Shown here piece after piece: positions 1 through 5,809 of a DNA stretch of 5,809 nt. The first letter of the stretch is position 1, and every line of letters starts with the position of its first letter. Where the stretch lies: NCBI GenBank assembly GCA_007121175.1, contig SKMG01000117.1, positions 1 through 5,809 of the forward strand. Direction: 5' to 3'. The notes below the pieces were generated by a model. It searched no databases and was not told where the DNA came from. It worked only from the letters and a program-made list of their open reading frames with translations. This DNA is from Trueperaceae bacterium (GTDB lineage: Bacteria; Deinococcota; Deinococci; Deinococcales; Trueperaceae). A program made the translations under genes and the position numbers.

Positions 1-323
1 AGTCGGGCCTGGACGGCTGCTGCCGCGAGCAGCCCGTGGGGGTCATCGCGGCCGTGGTGCTCGATGTGCGTCTGGTACGCCAGGCCGGCCTGCTGAGCGA
101 TCGCCTGGAAGGCCGCGAGCAGGCTGGGCCTGAGCGGCCAGGCGGCCGCCACCACCGCCGCAGCGAGCACCGCGAGCGCATGGGCACCCGGACCGAGCCC
201 CAGCAGCCAGCCGATGATCGCGGCTGCGGCCGCGGCCGCCGCCGCTCGCGTCGCTCGCGTCAGCAGCGCCTCCCGGCGTGCCAGGCGCACGTGCAGGTCG
301 GGACGCCAGCTCAAGTCGCTCAT
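1..323 (-). CDS. Hypothetical membrane protein, N-terminal part (3' end beyond window)
   Basis: The frame is open from an ATG at 323-321 to the left edge (107 complete codons), so only the N-terminal part is seen. It begins MSDLSWRPDLHVRLARREAL, a basic, amphipathic cytoplasmic-looking stretch. A run of nine alanines (residues 27-35) leads into a first probable TM helix (about 27-43), then a short GLGPG turn and a second helix (about 47-62, ending AAAWPLRP). The rest, including QQAGLAYQTHIEHHGRDDPHG (about 77-97), is hydrophilic and presumably cytoplasmic. The start overlaps the stop of the upstream membrane gene as ATGA. A GAGG Shine-Dalgarno (334-331) lies 7 bases before it, so translation is probably coupled. 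I do not recognise a family. The cluster suggests an envelope role, but nothing in the visible part gives a function. The start is well supported; the product is unknown. Confidence 0.75.
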   Translation of the reverse strand, partial: MSDLSWRPDLHVRLARREALLTRATRAAAAAAAAAIIGWLLGLGPGAHALAVLAAAVVAAAWPLRPSLLAAFQAIAQQAGLAYQTHIEHHGRDDPHGLLAAAAVQAR

Positions 324-943
324 GCCGTTACCTCACGCAGACGCCCGCGGCGCCAGCCCATGACAGCGAACGCGATGCCGATCAGGCCGAGAGAAGCCAT
401 CACGATCAGGTAGAGAGGGGAGACCACGATCGCCGAGGTCACCGGGTTCAGCACCGTCCAACCGAGCCGGAGGTCGAGCAGCAGTAGGCCCACCACCGCA
501 GCCGGCACAACCAGGGGCAGGAAGGCGCCCAAGCGCACGGCACGCACGGCCCGCCCCAGCAGCACCCCCAGCACCAGATACCCGAGCGCGGCGACCGGCA
601 CCGACACCACACTCCACCATAGCGGCGTCGCCGGGTAGCTCCCGGCGTACGCCGCGACCTCCAGCGGCAGCACCAGCACCGCTAGCAGCAGCGTCATGAG
701 GCCGGTGGCGACTGCGCGGCGCGGCGGTTCCACTGCCGCGCTGGCGCCGTACCCCAGCGCCAGCAGCGCCAGGATCACCGAGCGCGTCTGGGCAAAGGCG
801 AACCACGACTCGTTGGCGCTGTTACCTGGTGACGGCCAGGCGGTCGCGAGCGTCACTACCAGCGCCGCGAACACCAGCGTCGCCACCTGCGGGAAGTCTC
901 CCTCGCGCATGCGCTGCTCGAGGCGCGCGAAGAGTTCGCTCAT
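320..943 (-). CDS. Six-helix integral membrane protein of unknown function
   Basis: A 207-residue, strongly hydrophobic protein. After a short charged N-terminus (MSELFARLEQRMREGDFPQ) I see about six probable TM helices at residues 18-35, 53-71, 77-98, 107-131, 138-157 and 169-196, then a basic tail (GWRRGRLREVTA). That tail suggests a cytoplasmic C-terminus by the positive-inside rule. There is no signal peptide, no catalytic motif and no ATP-binding site. The size and topology would suit a small ABC-2-type permease or an accessory membrane subunit, but no motif confirms this, and no ATPase gene lies in the window. The start ATG (943-941) overlaps the upstream gene's TGA by 4 bases. It is preceded by a strong GGAGGG Shine-Dalgarno (955-950) with a 6-base spacer, and its own stop overlaps the next gene's start in the same way. 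It is surely a real gene within a translationally coupled membrane-protein series; its function is unknown. Confidence 0.85.
   Translation of the reverse strand: MSELFARLEQRMREGDFPQVATLVFAALVVTLATAWPSPGNSANESWFAFAQTRSVILALLALGYGASAAVEPPRRAVATGLMTLLLAVLVLPLEVAAYAGSYPATPLWWSVVSVPVAALGYLVLGVLLGRAVRAVRLGAFLPLVVPAAVVGLLLLDLRLGWTVLNPVTSAIVVSPLYLIVMASLGLIGIAFAVMGWRRGRLREVTA
331..334 (-). promoter_or_regulatory. Shine-Dalgarno of the left-edge membrane protein gene
   Basis: GAGG on the minus strand (in TGAGGTAA), inside the C-terminal codons of the six-helix gene and 7 bases before the ATG at 323. It supports a start that would otherwise be easy to miss because the gene runs off the window. Confidence 0.7.
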
Positions 944-2379
944 GGCGGTCCCTCCGCGAGCGCGTGCTGCGGCAAGGCGACCAGCCAGCGCGGACCGTCG
1001 CTGGCCACGGCCGCTCCGCTGGGCAGCAGTTCGAGGAGCGAGAGCGCGAGCTCGGGGAGGCGCACGTCGCGTGTCTGGTTCGGCACCAGCCCGCCGGCGG
1101 GCACGTCCTGCACAGCGTCGCCGCCGCGCACCGCCACGAAGTCGAGCGGCCGCTCGCCGGCGTTGCGCCAGCTCCCATCGACCTCCTGCACCAGCGCCAT
1201 GGCGGTCGCTCGCGGACGTTCGAGGACCCGCACGCTGCGCCAGCGCGGCAGGTCGATGGCGACCTGGGTGGGGCCCTGGCGCGCATCGACGTACGAGAGC
1301 GGCCAGCCCGCGACTGGGAAAATCACCGTCTGTGCCGGCAGCGTCAGGCGCTCGTGCACCCGCCAGCGCTGCCCGACCCCACCGGCGCCGACCACCAGCT
1401 CGCGCACGGCTTCGACGCCCGGCTCCGCGGGACGCAGCGGCACCCAGGCCGCCACGCTGGCGGTGAGGCCGAGCACCAGCGCCGCCATCACGCCCGGCAC
1501 GCCACCGAAGCGCAGCACCAGCAGCACCACCAGCGAGTAGACGGAGGCGGCGAGCAGCAGCGGGAGCATCGGTACCGGACGCGGCAGCTCGATACGCTCC
1601 GCGGCCGCCAAGGCGCTGACCAGCGCCGCCTGGTCGAGGCGCACGCGCGGTTCCGCGGCCTCGGCCCGGAACCCCTCATGCGTCAGTAGCCGCCCGGCGC
1701 CGACCGCGCGGCGCTCGACCCCGGCGGGGAACAGCTCGGCGATCGCCGGTTCGGTGAGCGCCGCGGGCGTGACGATCACGTCGGCTCCGGCGACCGCGGC
1801 TGCGATCAGCGCTTGCGGACGCGCGGCCGGCGCCGCGACGATCAGCCTGCCGACGCCGTCGTACGCCGCACTGCGTAGCGGCAATCGGTCCGCGGCGAGG
1901 TCGATGGTGCGCCCCCCGCTGAGCATCGAGCGCACCTCCGAGCCGGGCTCGCCCACCATCAGGTCGAGCGGGCGCCGGTCGGCCTGGGTGCGAGAGAGGC
2001 TACCGCTCGCGACCGTGAGGCCGCCGCTGCGCACCACCCAGCTCAGCGAGCGCCACACGGGCACGTACACCTCGTCCTCGAACACCGTCAGACCGCTGCC
2101 GCCGGCGATCTCGCTGGTGTAGCGCGACCAGCGCTCGCCCTCGCGGAGCGTGCCGCGGTCGATGGCCAGCTCGAGCTGCACCGGACCGACGTCGCGCAGG
2201 ACCAGCCGCAGCGGGTTCCAGGCGTCGGCGACCACCGCGCCGCCGAAGCCGAGCTCGAGCGTCGCCGGACGCGACTCAGCCTGCGCGACGGCCGCGCCGT
2301 GGGCCACAGCGAGGATCAGCGCCAGCAGCAGCTGCAGCGCGCGAGGCGGTCGGAGGCGGGCTTGGGCCAGTGCCGTCAT
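940..2379 (-). CDS. Exported/membrane protein with beta-sandwich and degenerate GATase-like region (DUF7408-like architecture)
   Basis: A 479-residue envelope protein. The signal peptide has a basic n-region (ARLRPPR), a hydrophobic core (about 14-30) and likely cleavage after AQA near 34. Residues 38-125 look like a beta-sandwich, with the W-x-PLRLVL element at about 54-61. Residues about 129-232 resemble the class-I glutamine-amidotransferase-like domain of DUF7408-type membrane proteins: a DRLP...YDGVGRLIVAAP segment (about 164-184), then an alanine-rich helix and GADVIVTP (188-195). I see no catalytic Cys-His-Glu triad. Two TM helices follow (about 264-282 and 285-306), and a C-terminal domain (to 479) carries a WRNAGERPLDFVAVRGG strand pattern. 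I chose ATG 2379 because it gives a normal signal peptide and has a GGA 5 bases upstream. An in-frame GTG at 2409 would add ten residues (MQPRWISWTQ) and has no ribosome site. The stop overlaps the next start (ATGA). The family assignment is by architecture only. A sensing or scaffold role in the envelope is inference. Confidence 0.7.
   Translation of the reverse strand: MTALAQARLRPPRALQLLLALILAVAHGAAVAQAESRPATLELGFGGAVVADAWNPLRLVLRDVGPVQLELAIDRGTLREGERWSRYTSEIAGGSGLTVFEDEVYVPVWRSLSWVVRSGGLTVASGSLSRTQADRRPLDLMVGEPGSEVRSMLSGGRTIDLAADRLPLRSAAYDGVGRLIVAAPAARPQALIAAAVAGADVIVTPAALTEPAIAELFPAGVERRAVGAGRLLTHEGFRAEAAEPRVRLDQAALVSALAAAERIELPRPVPMLPLLLAASVYSLVVLLVLRFGGVPGVMAALVLGLTASVAAWVPLRPAEPGVEAVRELVVGAGGVGQRWRVHERLTLPAQTVIFPVAGWPLSYVDARQGPTQVAIDLPRWRSVRVLERPRATAMALVQEVDGSWRNAGERPLDFVAVRGGDAVQDVPAGGLVPNQTRDVRLPELALSLLELLPSGAAVASDGPRWLVALPQHALAEGPP
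950..955 (-). promoter_or_regulatory. Shine-Dalgarno of the six-helix membrane protein gene
   Basis: A GGAGGG on the minus strand, inside the last codons of the upstream gene, 6 bases before the ATG at 943. It is the strongest ribosome site in the window and supports both the chosen start and translational coupling through the ATGA overlap. Confidence 0.8.
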
Positions 2380-2438
2380 CTGGGTCCACGATATCCAGCG
2401 TGGCTGCACCGAGGCGTCGCGTGCGCACGGGCCCCCGG

Positions 2439-4034
2439 TCAGGGGAGGCGCAACACGATCGCGTTGACGACCGCACGCTCGCTGCGGCGGTTGATCACCG
2501 TGCCAGCGGCGTAGAGCGTCGTGCTGCCGCCGGAGTCCAGGCGCAGCGCGTCGCTGACGCCGAGGCGCTGCAGCAGTGGCACCAGGTCGGCCGCCACCAT
2601 CGCCTCGGCGGCGACCAGCACGACGCTGCCGTCGGGGCGCACGCCGAGCGCCGCCTGCTGCGTCAGTCCGTCCAGGATGCGCTGGCCCACGGCGAACATC
2701 TCGACCTCCGGCTCGAGCACGTCGCGCCCCCCCTTCAGCAGCAACGGACCCGCCTCGAGCGCGTAGCGCGCGCTGCCGAACGGCTCGGGTGTGATGTGCC
2801 AGCTGTAGCGCACGCGCGTGCCGGGCTCGGCCAGCGCCAGCGCCCGCAGCTCGGCCGGGTACACCACCGCATACTCATCGGGCTTGAGCCGCACCGGCCC
2901 GACGCGGTTGTCGACGACCTCGCCGTGCTCCTCGTTCACCACCAGCACGCCGTAGCGCGCGCTGCCGGCGAAGCCGGGGCCCGTCACCACGTTCAGCTCG
3001 TCGACGAACGGTCCGCCGCGCACGGCCACCGGAAGGTCGTCGAGCCAGACGCTATAGGTGGCCCGCACGCGGTCGATGATCGGCGGCCCGTCACCGAAGG
3101 CGACCACCGCTCGGCCGCGCGACGGGAGCGACAGCAGATTCCCGTCCACCACCAGCAAGCCGATCGCCTGCCGGGTGCTGGTGTCGAAGTAGCCGCCGTT
3201 GATCGCCGCGAACGCGCCGTCTGCCCAGCGGTCGGTGGTCCGCACCTCGCCCGGCGCGCCGACCACCCGCCACTCGCCGACGCCCGGGGAGACGTCGATG
3301 ACGTGCACGCGGCTCACGCCGCCCGAGCCCTCGGCCTGCAGCCGCCGATAGAGGACGCCGTCGGCCAGCACCTGAGCGGTCTCTGGCTCGAGCGGCGGCC
3401 GCTCCAGCGTCAGATCGAGCACCACCCGGGTGGGCCCGGCCACCGTGAAGACCTCGTAGCGGAAGGCGCCGCCGACGACCTCGACGATCAACCCCTCGAC
3501 GGTCTGTTCCAGCAGCACCTCGATGCCGCCGTAGCTCTGCAGGATCCCCGCGGGCACCAGCAGCGGCGGCAGCTCCAACCGCACGCCCTCGCCCGCGGCG
3601 ACCTCGCCGCTGCGAGAGAGGCCCCGGAGCGTCGCCTCGTCGAGCGCCGGCAGGTCGAGCACGACGCGCAGCTGGGTATCGCCGGCGAAGCGGATCGCCT
3701 CCAGCGTAGCGACGTCGAGTCCGAAAGCTGCGAGCAGGGCGGGCGCGCCGTACACCTCGCCGTTGCGCAGCTGCGGTTCGGGAGCCGAGACCTCGTCGAG
3801 CCAACCGAATCCCTCGACGTAGACCAGCTCGCGGTCGCCGGCGCGGATGGCGATCGCTCCGTCGCTCACGCGCGCGACCGCTCCAGGGATACGCACCAAC
3901 GGTGTCGCTGACTCCTCGAGCGGCCCCTGCGCCCCAGCGGGGGACGCGAGCGCGACGACACACGCCAGCACGAGCAGGCGGCGCGATGCCGCAGCGGTGA
4001 CGCGGTGCCTGCACGAGGGCGACGACGGCGGCAT
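2439..4034 (-). CDS. Secreted phosphodiester glycosidase (NAGPA-domain) protein with AMIN-like N-terminal half
   Basis: A 531-residue exported protein. The signal peptide is residues 1-36: basic n-region to RR (18-19), core LLVLACVVALA, cleavage near AGAQ. Residues about 40-215 form a beta-rich half with two repeats of an AMIN-like strand (LRVVLDLP 122-129 and TRVVLDLTLE 202-211), a type linked to binding cell-envelope polymers. Residues about 265-531 are the phosphodiester glycosidase domain (PF09992, named for the enzyme that uncovers mannose-6-phosphate). Its marks are FAAINGGYFD (275-284), LEAGPLLLKGG (426-436), ALGVRPDGSVVLVA (462-475), LRLDSGGSTTLY (497-508) and the closing NRRSERAVVNAIVL (515-528). 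In bacteria such domains are thought to act on exported polysaccharide or cell-wall linkages; the substrate here is unknown. The ATG at 4034 is chosen because it begins the signal peptide. The frame stays open up to 4163, but that extension is Arg/Ser/Cys-rich and overlaps the upstream gene. No good Shine-Dalgarno precedes 4034. The next gene starts 59 bp downstream. Confidence 0.88.
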   Translation of the reverse strand: MPPSSPSCRHRVTAAASRRLLVLACVVALASPAGAQGPLEESATPLVRIPGAVARVSDGAIAIRAGDRELVYVEGFGWLDEVSAPEPQLRNGEVYGAPALLAAFGLDVATLEAIRFAGDTQLRVVLDLPALDEATLRGLSRSGEVAAGEGVRLELPPLLVPAGILQSYGGIEVLLEQTVEGLIVEVVGGAFRYEVFTVAGPTRVVLDLTLERPPLEPETAQVLADGVLYRRLQAEGSGGVSRVHVIDVSPGVGEWRVVGAPGEVRTTDRWADGAFAAINGGYFDTSTRQAIGLLVVDGNLLSLPSRGRAVVAFGDGPPIIDRVRATYSVWLDDLPVAVRGGPFVDELNVVTGPGFAGSARYGVLVVNEEHGEVVDNRVGPVRLKPDEYAVVYPAELRALALAEPGTRVRYSWHITPEPFGSARYALEAGPLLLKGGRDVLEPEVEMFAVGQRILDGLTQQAALGVRPDGSVVLVAAEAMVAADLVPLLQRLGVSDALRLDSGGSTTLYAAGTVINRRSERAVVNAIVLRLP

Positions 4035-4110
4035 CAAGACGGATGCTCGCGCGCGCGTCCTTGAAAAGTGTGAGACGAACCGCCGCAACGTGTGAGAGGC
4101 CTGCGGCACC
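4035..4110 (-). other. 76-bp gap between AroE-like gene and glycosidase gene
   Basis: Untranslated spacer upstream of the phosphodiester glycosidase gene. It contains a ten-base alternating CG run (4048-4057). An AAGGA (4062-4058) lies 23 bases before the ATG, too far for an ordinary ribosome site. I find no convincing stem-loop terminator for the upstream gene and no clear -35/-10 pair; a TTGCGG followed by a T-rich stretch is too weak to call. The glycosidase gene may therefore simply be read through from upstream. Confidence 0.4.
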
Positions 4111-4896
4111 TCAAGGCTCGCGCAGCATCGCCTGCAGGAGCGGCTCGACCGACACGCCGGCACCGAGCACGTGACCGAGCGCGAGGTGCAGCCGGTGCGC
4201 CTCGACGTCCCGGCGCTCGAGCGTGAGGGCGCCGGCCGCCAACGCCAGCGCGCGCAGGCGGGACACGGCTCCTGGAACCAGATCGACCAGCGTCAGGTGC
4301 GGCCCGATGCACGATGAGGGCACGCTCATCGAGATGTCTGCGCGCACGATGAGATCGGCGCGCTCGAGGAGGCTCTGCGCGATGGGATCCTCAGGGACCG
4401 TCGCGACCACGTCGGTCGAGGCCGCTAAGCGCGGCGTCATCTGCTCCGCCTCGGGTCGCGAGGCCGCTAGCAGCGTCAGGTGCCGGGCGCCGAGGCTCGC
4501 CAGCTCTCGCGCCACCGAATGCGCCTCACGCCCGCCGCCGATGATCACGCCGGCGGCGCCCCGCGGGTCCCACACGCGCGAACGCAGCGCCTGTCCCACC
4601 GCGCGGCCGAAGTGGTAGTCGGCGACCACGCCGGCCTGCGTGACCGTGAGGGTGTCCGCCGCGCCGACTTCGCTCGCCTCGAGCGAGGCCCGGTCGGCGA
4701 GCGCCAGCGCCTCGGGCTGGTCGTACGCGCACAGCACCAGTGCGCCGGCGAAGTCGAGCGCCCGCAGCGCAGGCAGCCAGGCCTGCGGGCGACCTGCAGG
4801 GACGAGGTGGAGCAGGAACCGGCCGGCGTCGTCCTGGAAACCGCGGAGGGCGTGGCCCAGGTCCGCATCAGAGCTGACGACGGCCACCAGATGCAT
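4111..4896 (-). CDS. Shikimate dehydrogenase (AroE)-like protein, probably catalytically inactive
   Basis: A 261-residue protein whose order of elements follows AroE. LDFAGALVLCAYDQPEAL (47-64) takes the place of the substrate-loop FxGxNVTxPhK. The helix and turn ADRASLEASEVGAADTLT (67-84) match the 'LD..S..A..IGAVNTL' block, and VVADYHFGRAVGQAL (90-104) matches 'LVGyNTDGxGfxxAL'. GVIIGGGREAHSVARELASLG (116-136) is the Rossmann nucleotide loop, and SRPEA (146-150) stands where the NADP-contacting NRT sits. LTLVDLVPGAVSRL (191-204) and EAHRLHLALGHVLGAG (222-237) match the C-terminal 'D.vY.P..T.LL' and 'hQA...f..wtG'. The catalytic Lys (NVTxPhK) and Asp (NTD) are both missing, as are the SxS shikimate serines and the C-terminal Gln. 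It probably keeps the fold, and perhaps nucleotide binding, without shikimate reduction. The start at ATG 4896 gives a clean beta-strand (MHLVAVVSS); GTG 4902 is possible and the open frame runs to 5022. It has no clear Shine-Dalgarno and is divergent from thrS. Confidence 0.72.
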   Translation of the reverse strand: MHLVAVVSSDADLGHALRGFQDDAGRFLLHLVPAGRPQAWLPALRALDFAGALVLCAYDQPEALALADRASLEASEVGAADTLTVTQAGVVADYHFGRAVGQALRSRVWDPRGAAGVIIGGGREAHSVARELASLGARHLTLLAASRPEAEQMTPRLAASTDVVATVPEDPIAQSLLERADLIVRADISMSVPSSCIGPHLTLVDLVPGAVSRLRALALAAGALTLERRDVEAHRLHLALGHVLGAGVSVEPLLQAMLREP

Positions 4897-5039
4897 GCGC
4901 ACCAGTATGTCATGCCGAGCACCCGGCCTGGCGGGCCGTGCCCGGGCCACGTGATAGCATGCCCTCCGGCCGTCGTCGCCGTCCTGCACGCGCGGGGCAA
5001 GCCACGAGCCGGGCGCAGGCACGGTACGCGAGGTGATGC
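4897..5039. promoter_or_regulatory. Divergent intergenic control region between AroE-like gene and thrS
   Basis: These 143 bp must hold the start signals for both divergent units. On the minus strand there is an extended -10-like TGCTATCAC (4959-4951). Closer to the gene is TGACATACT (extended -10-like, 4912-4904), ending 7 bases before the ATG at 4896. The second would start transcription at or beside the start codon, a leaderless arrangement known to be common in Deinococcus, and it fits the lack of a Shine-Dalgarno there. On the plus strand TAGCAT (4955-4960) is a weak -10 candidate without a good -35. The palindromes CACGTG (4948-4953), GCATGC (4957-4962) and GCCCGGGC (4939-4946) crowd the middle, so an operator is possible. 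No T-box or attenuator structure is evident. The promoters are inferred from short matches only. Confidence 0.35.
5030..5033 (+). promoter_or_regulatory. Shine-Dalgarno of thrS
   Basis: GAGG (within GAGGTGAT) stands 6 bases before the ATG at 5040 and decides that start over the nearby GTG (5033) and ATG (5036), which are in other frames or lack a spacer. Confidence 0.7.
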
Positions 5040-5809
5040 ATGCACGTCCTTCTCCCCGACGGTAAGCAGCTCGATCTCCCAGAACACGCGACCGGCGCCG
5101 AAGTCGCCGCCGCCATCGGGCCGGGACTCGCCAGGGCCGCGCTGGGCGTGCGGGTCGACGGGAGACTCAGCGACCTGCAGACGCCGGTGCCCCTGGGCGC
5201 CAGCGTGCAGGTCTTGACCGGCCGCGATCCGGACGCCATCGCGCTGATGCGGCACACCCTGGCGCACGTCTTGGCGCAGGCGGTGCGGGAGCACTTGGTC
5301 GCCGAGGGCCACGATCCGCGGTCGATCCGGCTCGGCATCGGTCCGGTGATCGAGCACGGCTTCTACTACGACTTCGACCTGCCGCGCAACCTCACGCCCG
5401 AGGACCTGCCCCTGATCGAGGAGCGCATGCGCGCCATCATCGCGGCCGACCTCGAGCTGCGGCGCAGCGAGCTGCCCCGCGAGCGGGCGCTGACGCGCTA
5501 CCAGGAGCTCGGCGACCCGTACAAGGTCGAGTTGATCGAGGATCTGCCGGAAGACGTGACCATCAGCTTCTACGAGCAGGGCGGCGAGGTGGGGTTCACC
5601 GACCTCTGCCGCGGACCGCACGTGCCACGCACCGGCGTGCTGCCCCCGCACTTCAGGCTGACCTCGCTGGCCGGAGCCTACTGGCGCGGCGACGAACGGC
5701 GGCCGATGCTGCAGCGCGTCTACGGGGTGGCCTTCAGCGACGCCGAAGCGCTCGAGCGGCACCTCTGGCAGCTCGAAGAGGCCAAGCGTCGCGACCACCG
5801 CAAGCTGGG
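5040..5809 (+). CDS. thrS: Threonyl-tRNA synthetase, N-terminal part (3' end beyond window)
   Basis: A class II aminoacyl-tRNA synthetase that charges tRNA-Thr in the cytoplasm and removes mischarged Ser. The window holds 256 complete codons of a protein usually about 640 residues long, and the frame is open at the right edge. Residues 1-60 are the TGS domain (MHVLLPDGKQLDLPEHATG...). From about 61 comes the editing (SAD) domain with its zinc-type residues in place: HTLAH (H72, H76) and CRGPH (C190, H194), with GPVIEHGFYYDFD (101-113) and FTDLCRGPHVPRTG (186-199) between and around them. GAYWRGDE and LQRVYGVAF (about 212-232), then LEEAKRRDHRKL, mark the linker to the aminoacylation core, which is cut off with its motifs 1-3 and anticodon-binding domain. 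All visible key residues are intact, so editing should be functional. The gene is divergent from the AroE-like gene. The start has a good GAGG site. The assignment is certain. Confidence 0.98.
   Translation, partial: MHVLLPDGKQLDLPEHATGAEVAAAIGPGLARAALGVRVDGRLSDLQTPVPLGASVQVLTGRDPDAIALMRHTLAHVLAQAVREHLVAEGHDPRSIRLGIGPVIEHGFYYDFDLPRNLTPEDLPLIEERMRAIIAADLELRRSELPRERALTRYQELGDPYKVELIEDLPEDVTISFYEQGGEVGFTDLCRGPHVPRTGVLPPHFRLTSLAGAYWRGDERRPMLQRVYGVAFSDAEALERHLWQLEEAKRRDHRKL

Noticed and set aside
2410..2438. Terminator between the glycosidase and the next gene
   Set aside because: The 29 bases contain no stable stem-loop with a U-tract, so the genes are more likely co-transcribed.
2370..3911. A 513-codon open frame on the plus strand
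   Set aside because: It is rich in Arg, His and Gln without any recognisable domain and lies opposite the well-supported glycosidase and membrane genes. It is typical of antisense open frames in very GC-rich coding DNA.
4035..4110. Promoter or terminator in the gap before the glycosidase gene
   Set aside because: TTGCGG has no matching -10 at a good distance, and no GC stem followed by a T-run is seen on the minus strand.
4035..4163. N-terminal extension of the glycosidase frame to ATG 4163
   Set aside because: The extra 43 residues are Arg/Ser/Cys-rich, overlap the upstream gene's coding end, and would bury the clear signal peptide.
4897..5022. N-terminal extension of the AroE-like frame to ATG 5022
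   Set aside because: The extra residues are Arg/Pro/Ala-rich and lie across the divergent promoter region. The protein has a natural beta-strand start at 4896.
4897..5039. T-box or other tRNA-sensing leader upstream of thrS
   Set aside because: The region is short, has no T-box consensus and no terminator/antiterminator pair. T-box control of thrS is not typical of the suspected phylum.
4545..5798. A 417-codon minus-strand open frame opposite thrS
   Set aside because: It covers the antisense of threonyl-tRNA synthetase, whose protein sequence is unmistakable, and has no domain of its own.

Overview
The window is very GC-rich (about 70% by eye). Six protein-coding genes fill almost all of it: one on the plus strand at the right edge and five on the minus strand. 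There is no RNA gene, CRISPR array, insertion sequence or other mobile element that I can see. The plus-strand gene is threonyl-tRNA synthetase. Its N-terminus (MHVLLPDGKQLDLPE...) and the stretch EEAKRRDHRK look most like Deinococcus-Thermus sequences, so a high-GC member of the Deinococcota, possibly a Truepera-like lineage, is my best guess. This is judgement from memory, not a database result.

Layout from right to left. thrS (5040 to the right edge, truncated) is transcribed rightward. A compact 143-bp divergent region (4897-5039) separates it from a leftward series of five genes. First is a 261-residue protein with the fold signature of shikimate dehydrogenase (AroE) but without the catalytic Lys/Asp pair (4111-4896). 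After 76 bp comes a secreted phosphodiester glycosidase-domain protein (NAGPA family) with an AMIN-like N-terminal half (2439-4034). After 59 bp comes a signal-peptide-bearing membrane protein with a beta-sandwich, a degenerate glutamine-amidotransferase-like segment, two TM helices and a C-terminal extracytoplasmic part (940-2379). Next is a six-helix membrane protein (320-943). Last is the start of another membrane protein that runs off the left edge (1-323). The last three are joined by two successive 4-base ATGA start/stop overlaps, each with a good Shine-Dalgarno in the preceding gene, so they are almost certainly translated together.

The coherent theme of the left 4 kb is the cell envelope: one exported enzyme-like protein and three membrane proteins of no recognised biochemical function, possibly co-transcribed with the AroE-like pseudoenzyme. 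The two points most worth following are that apparent pseudoenzyme, divergent from thrS, and the uncharacterised envelope gene set. Long ORFs on the opposite strand within these genes are shadows caused by the high GC content.
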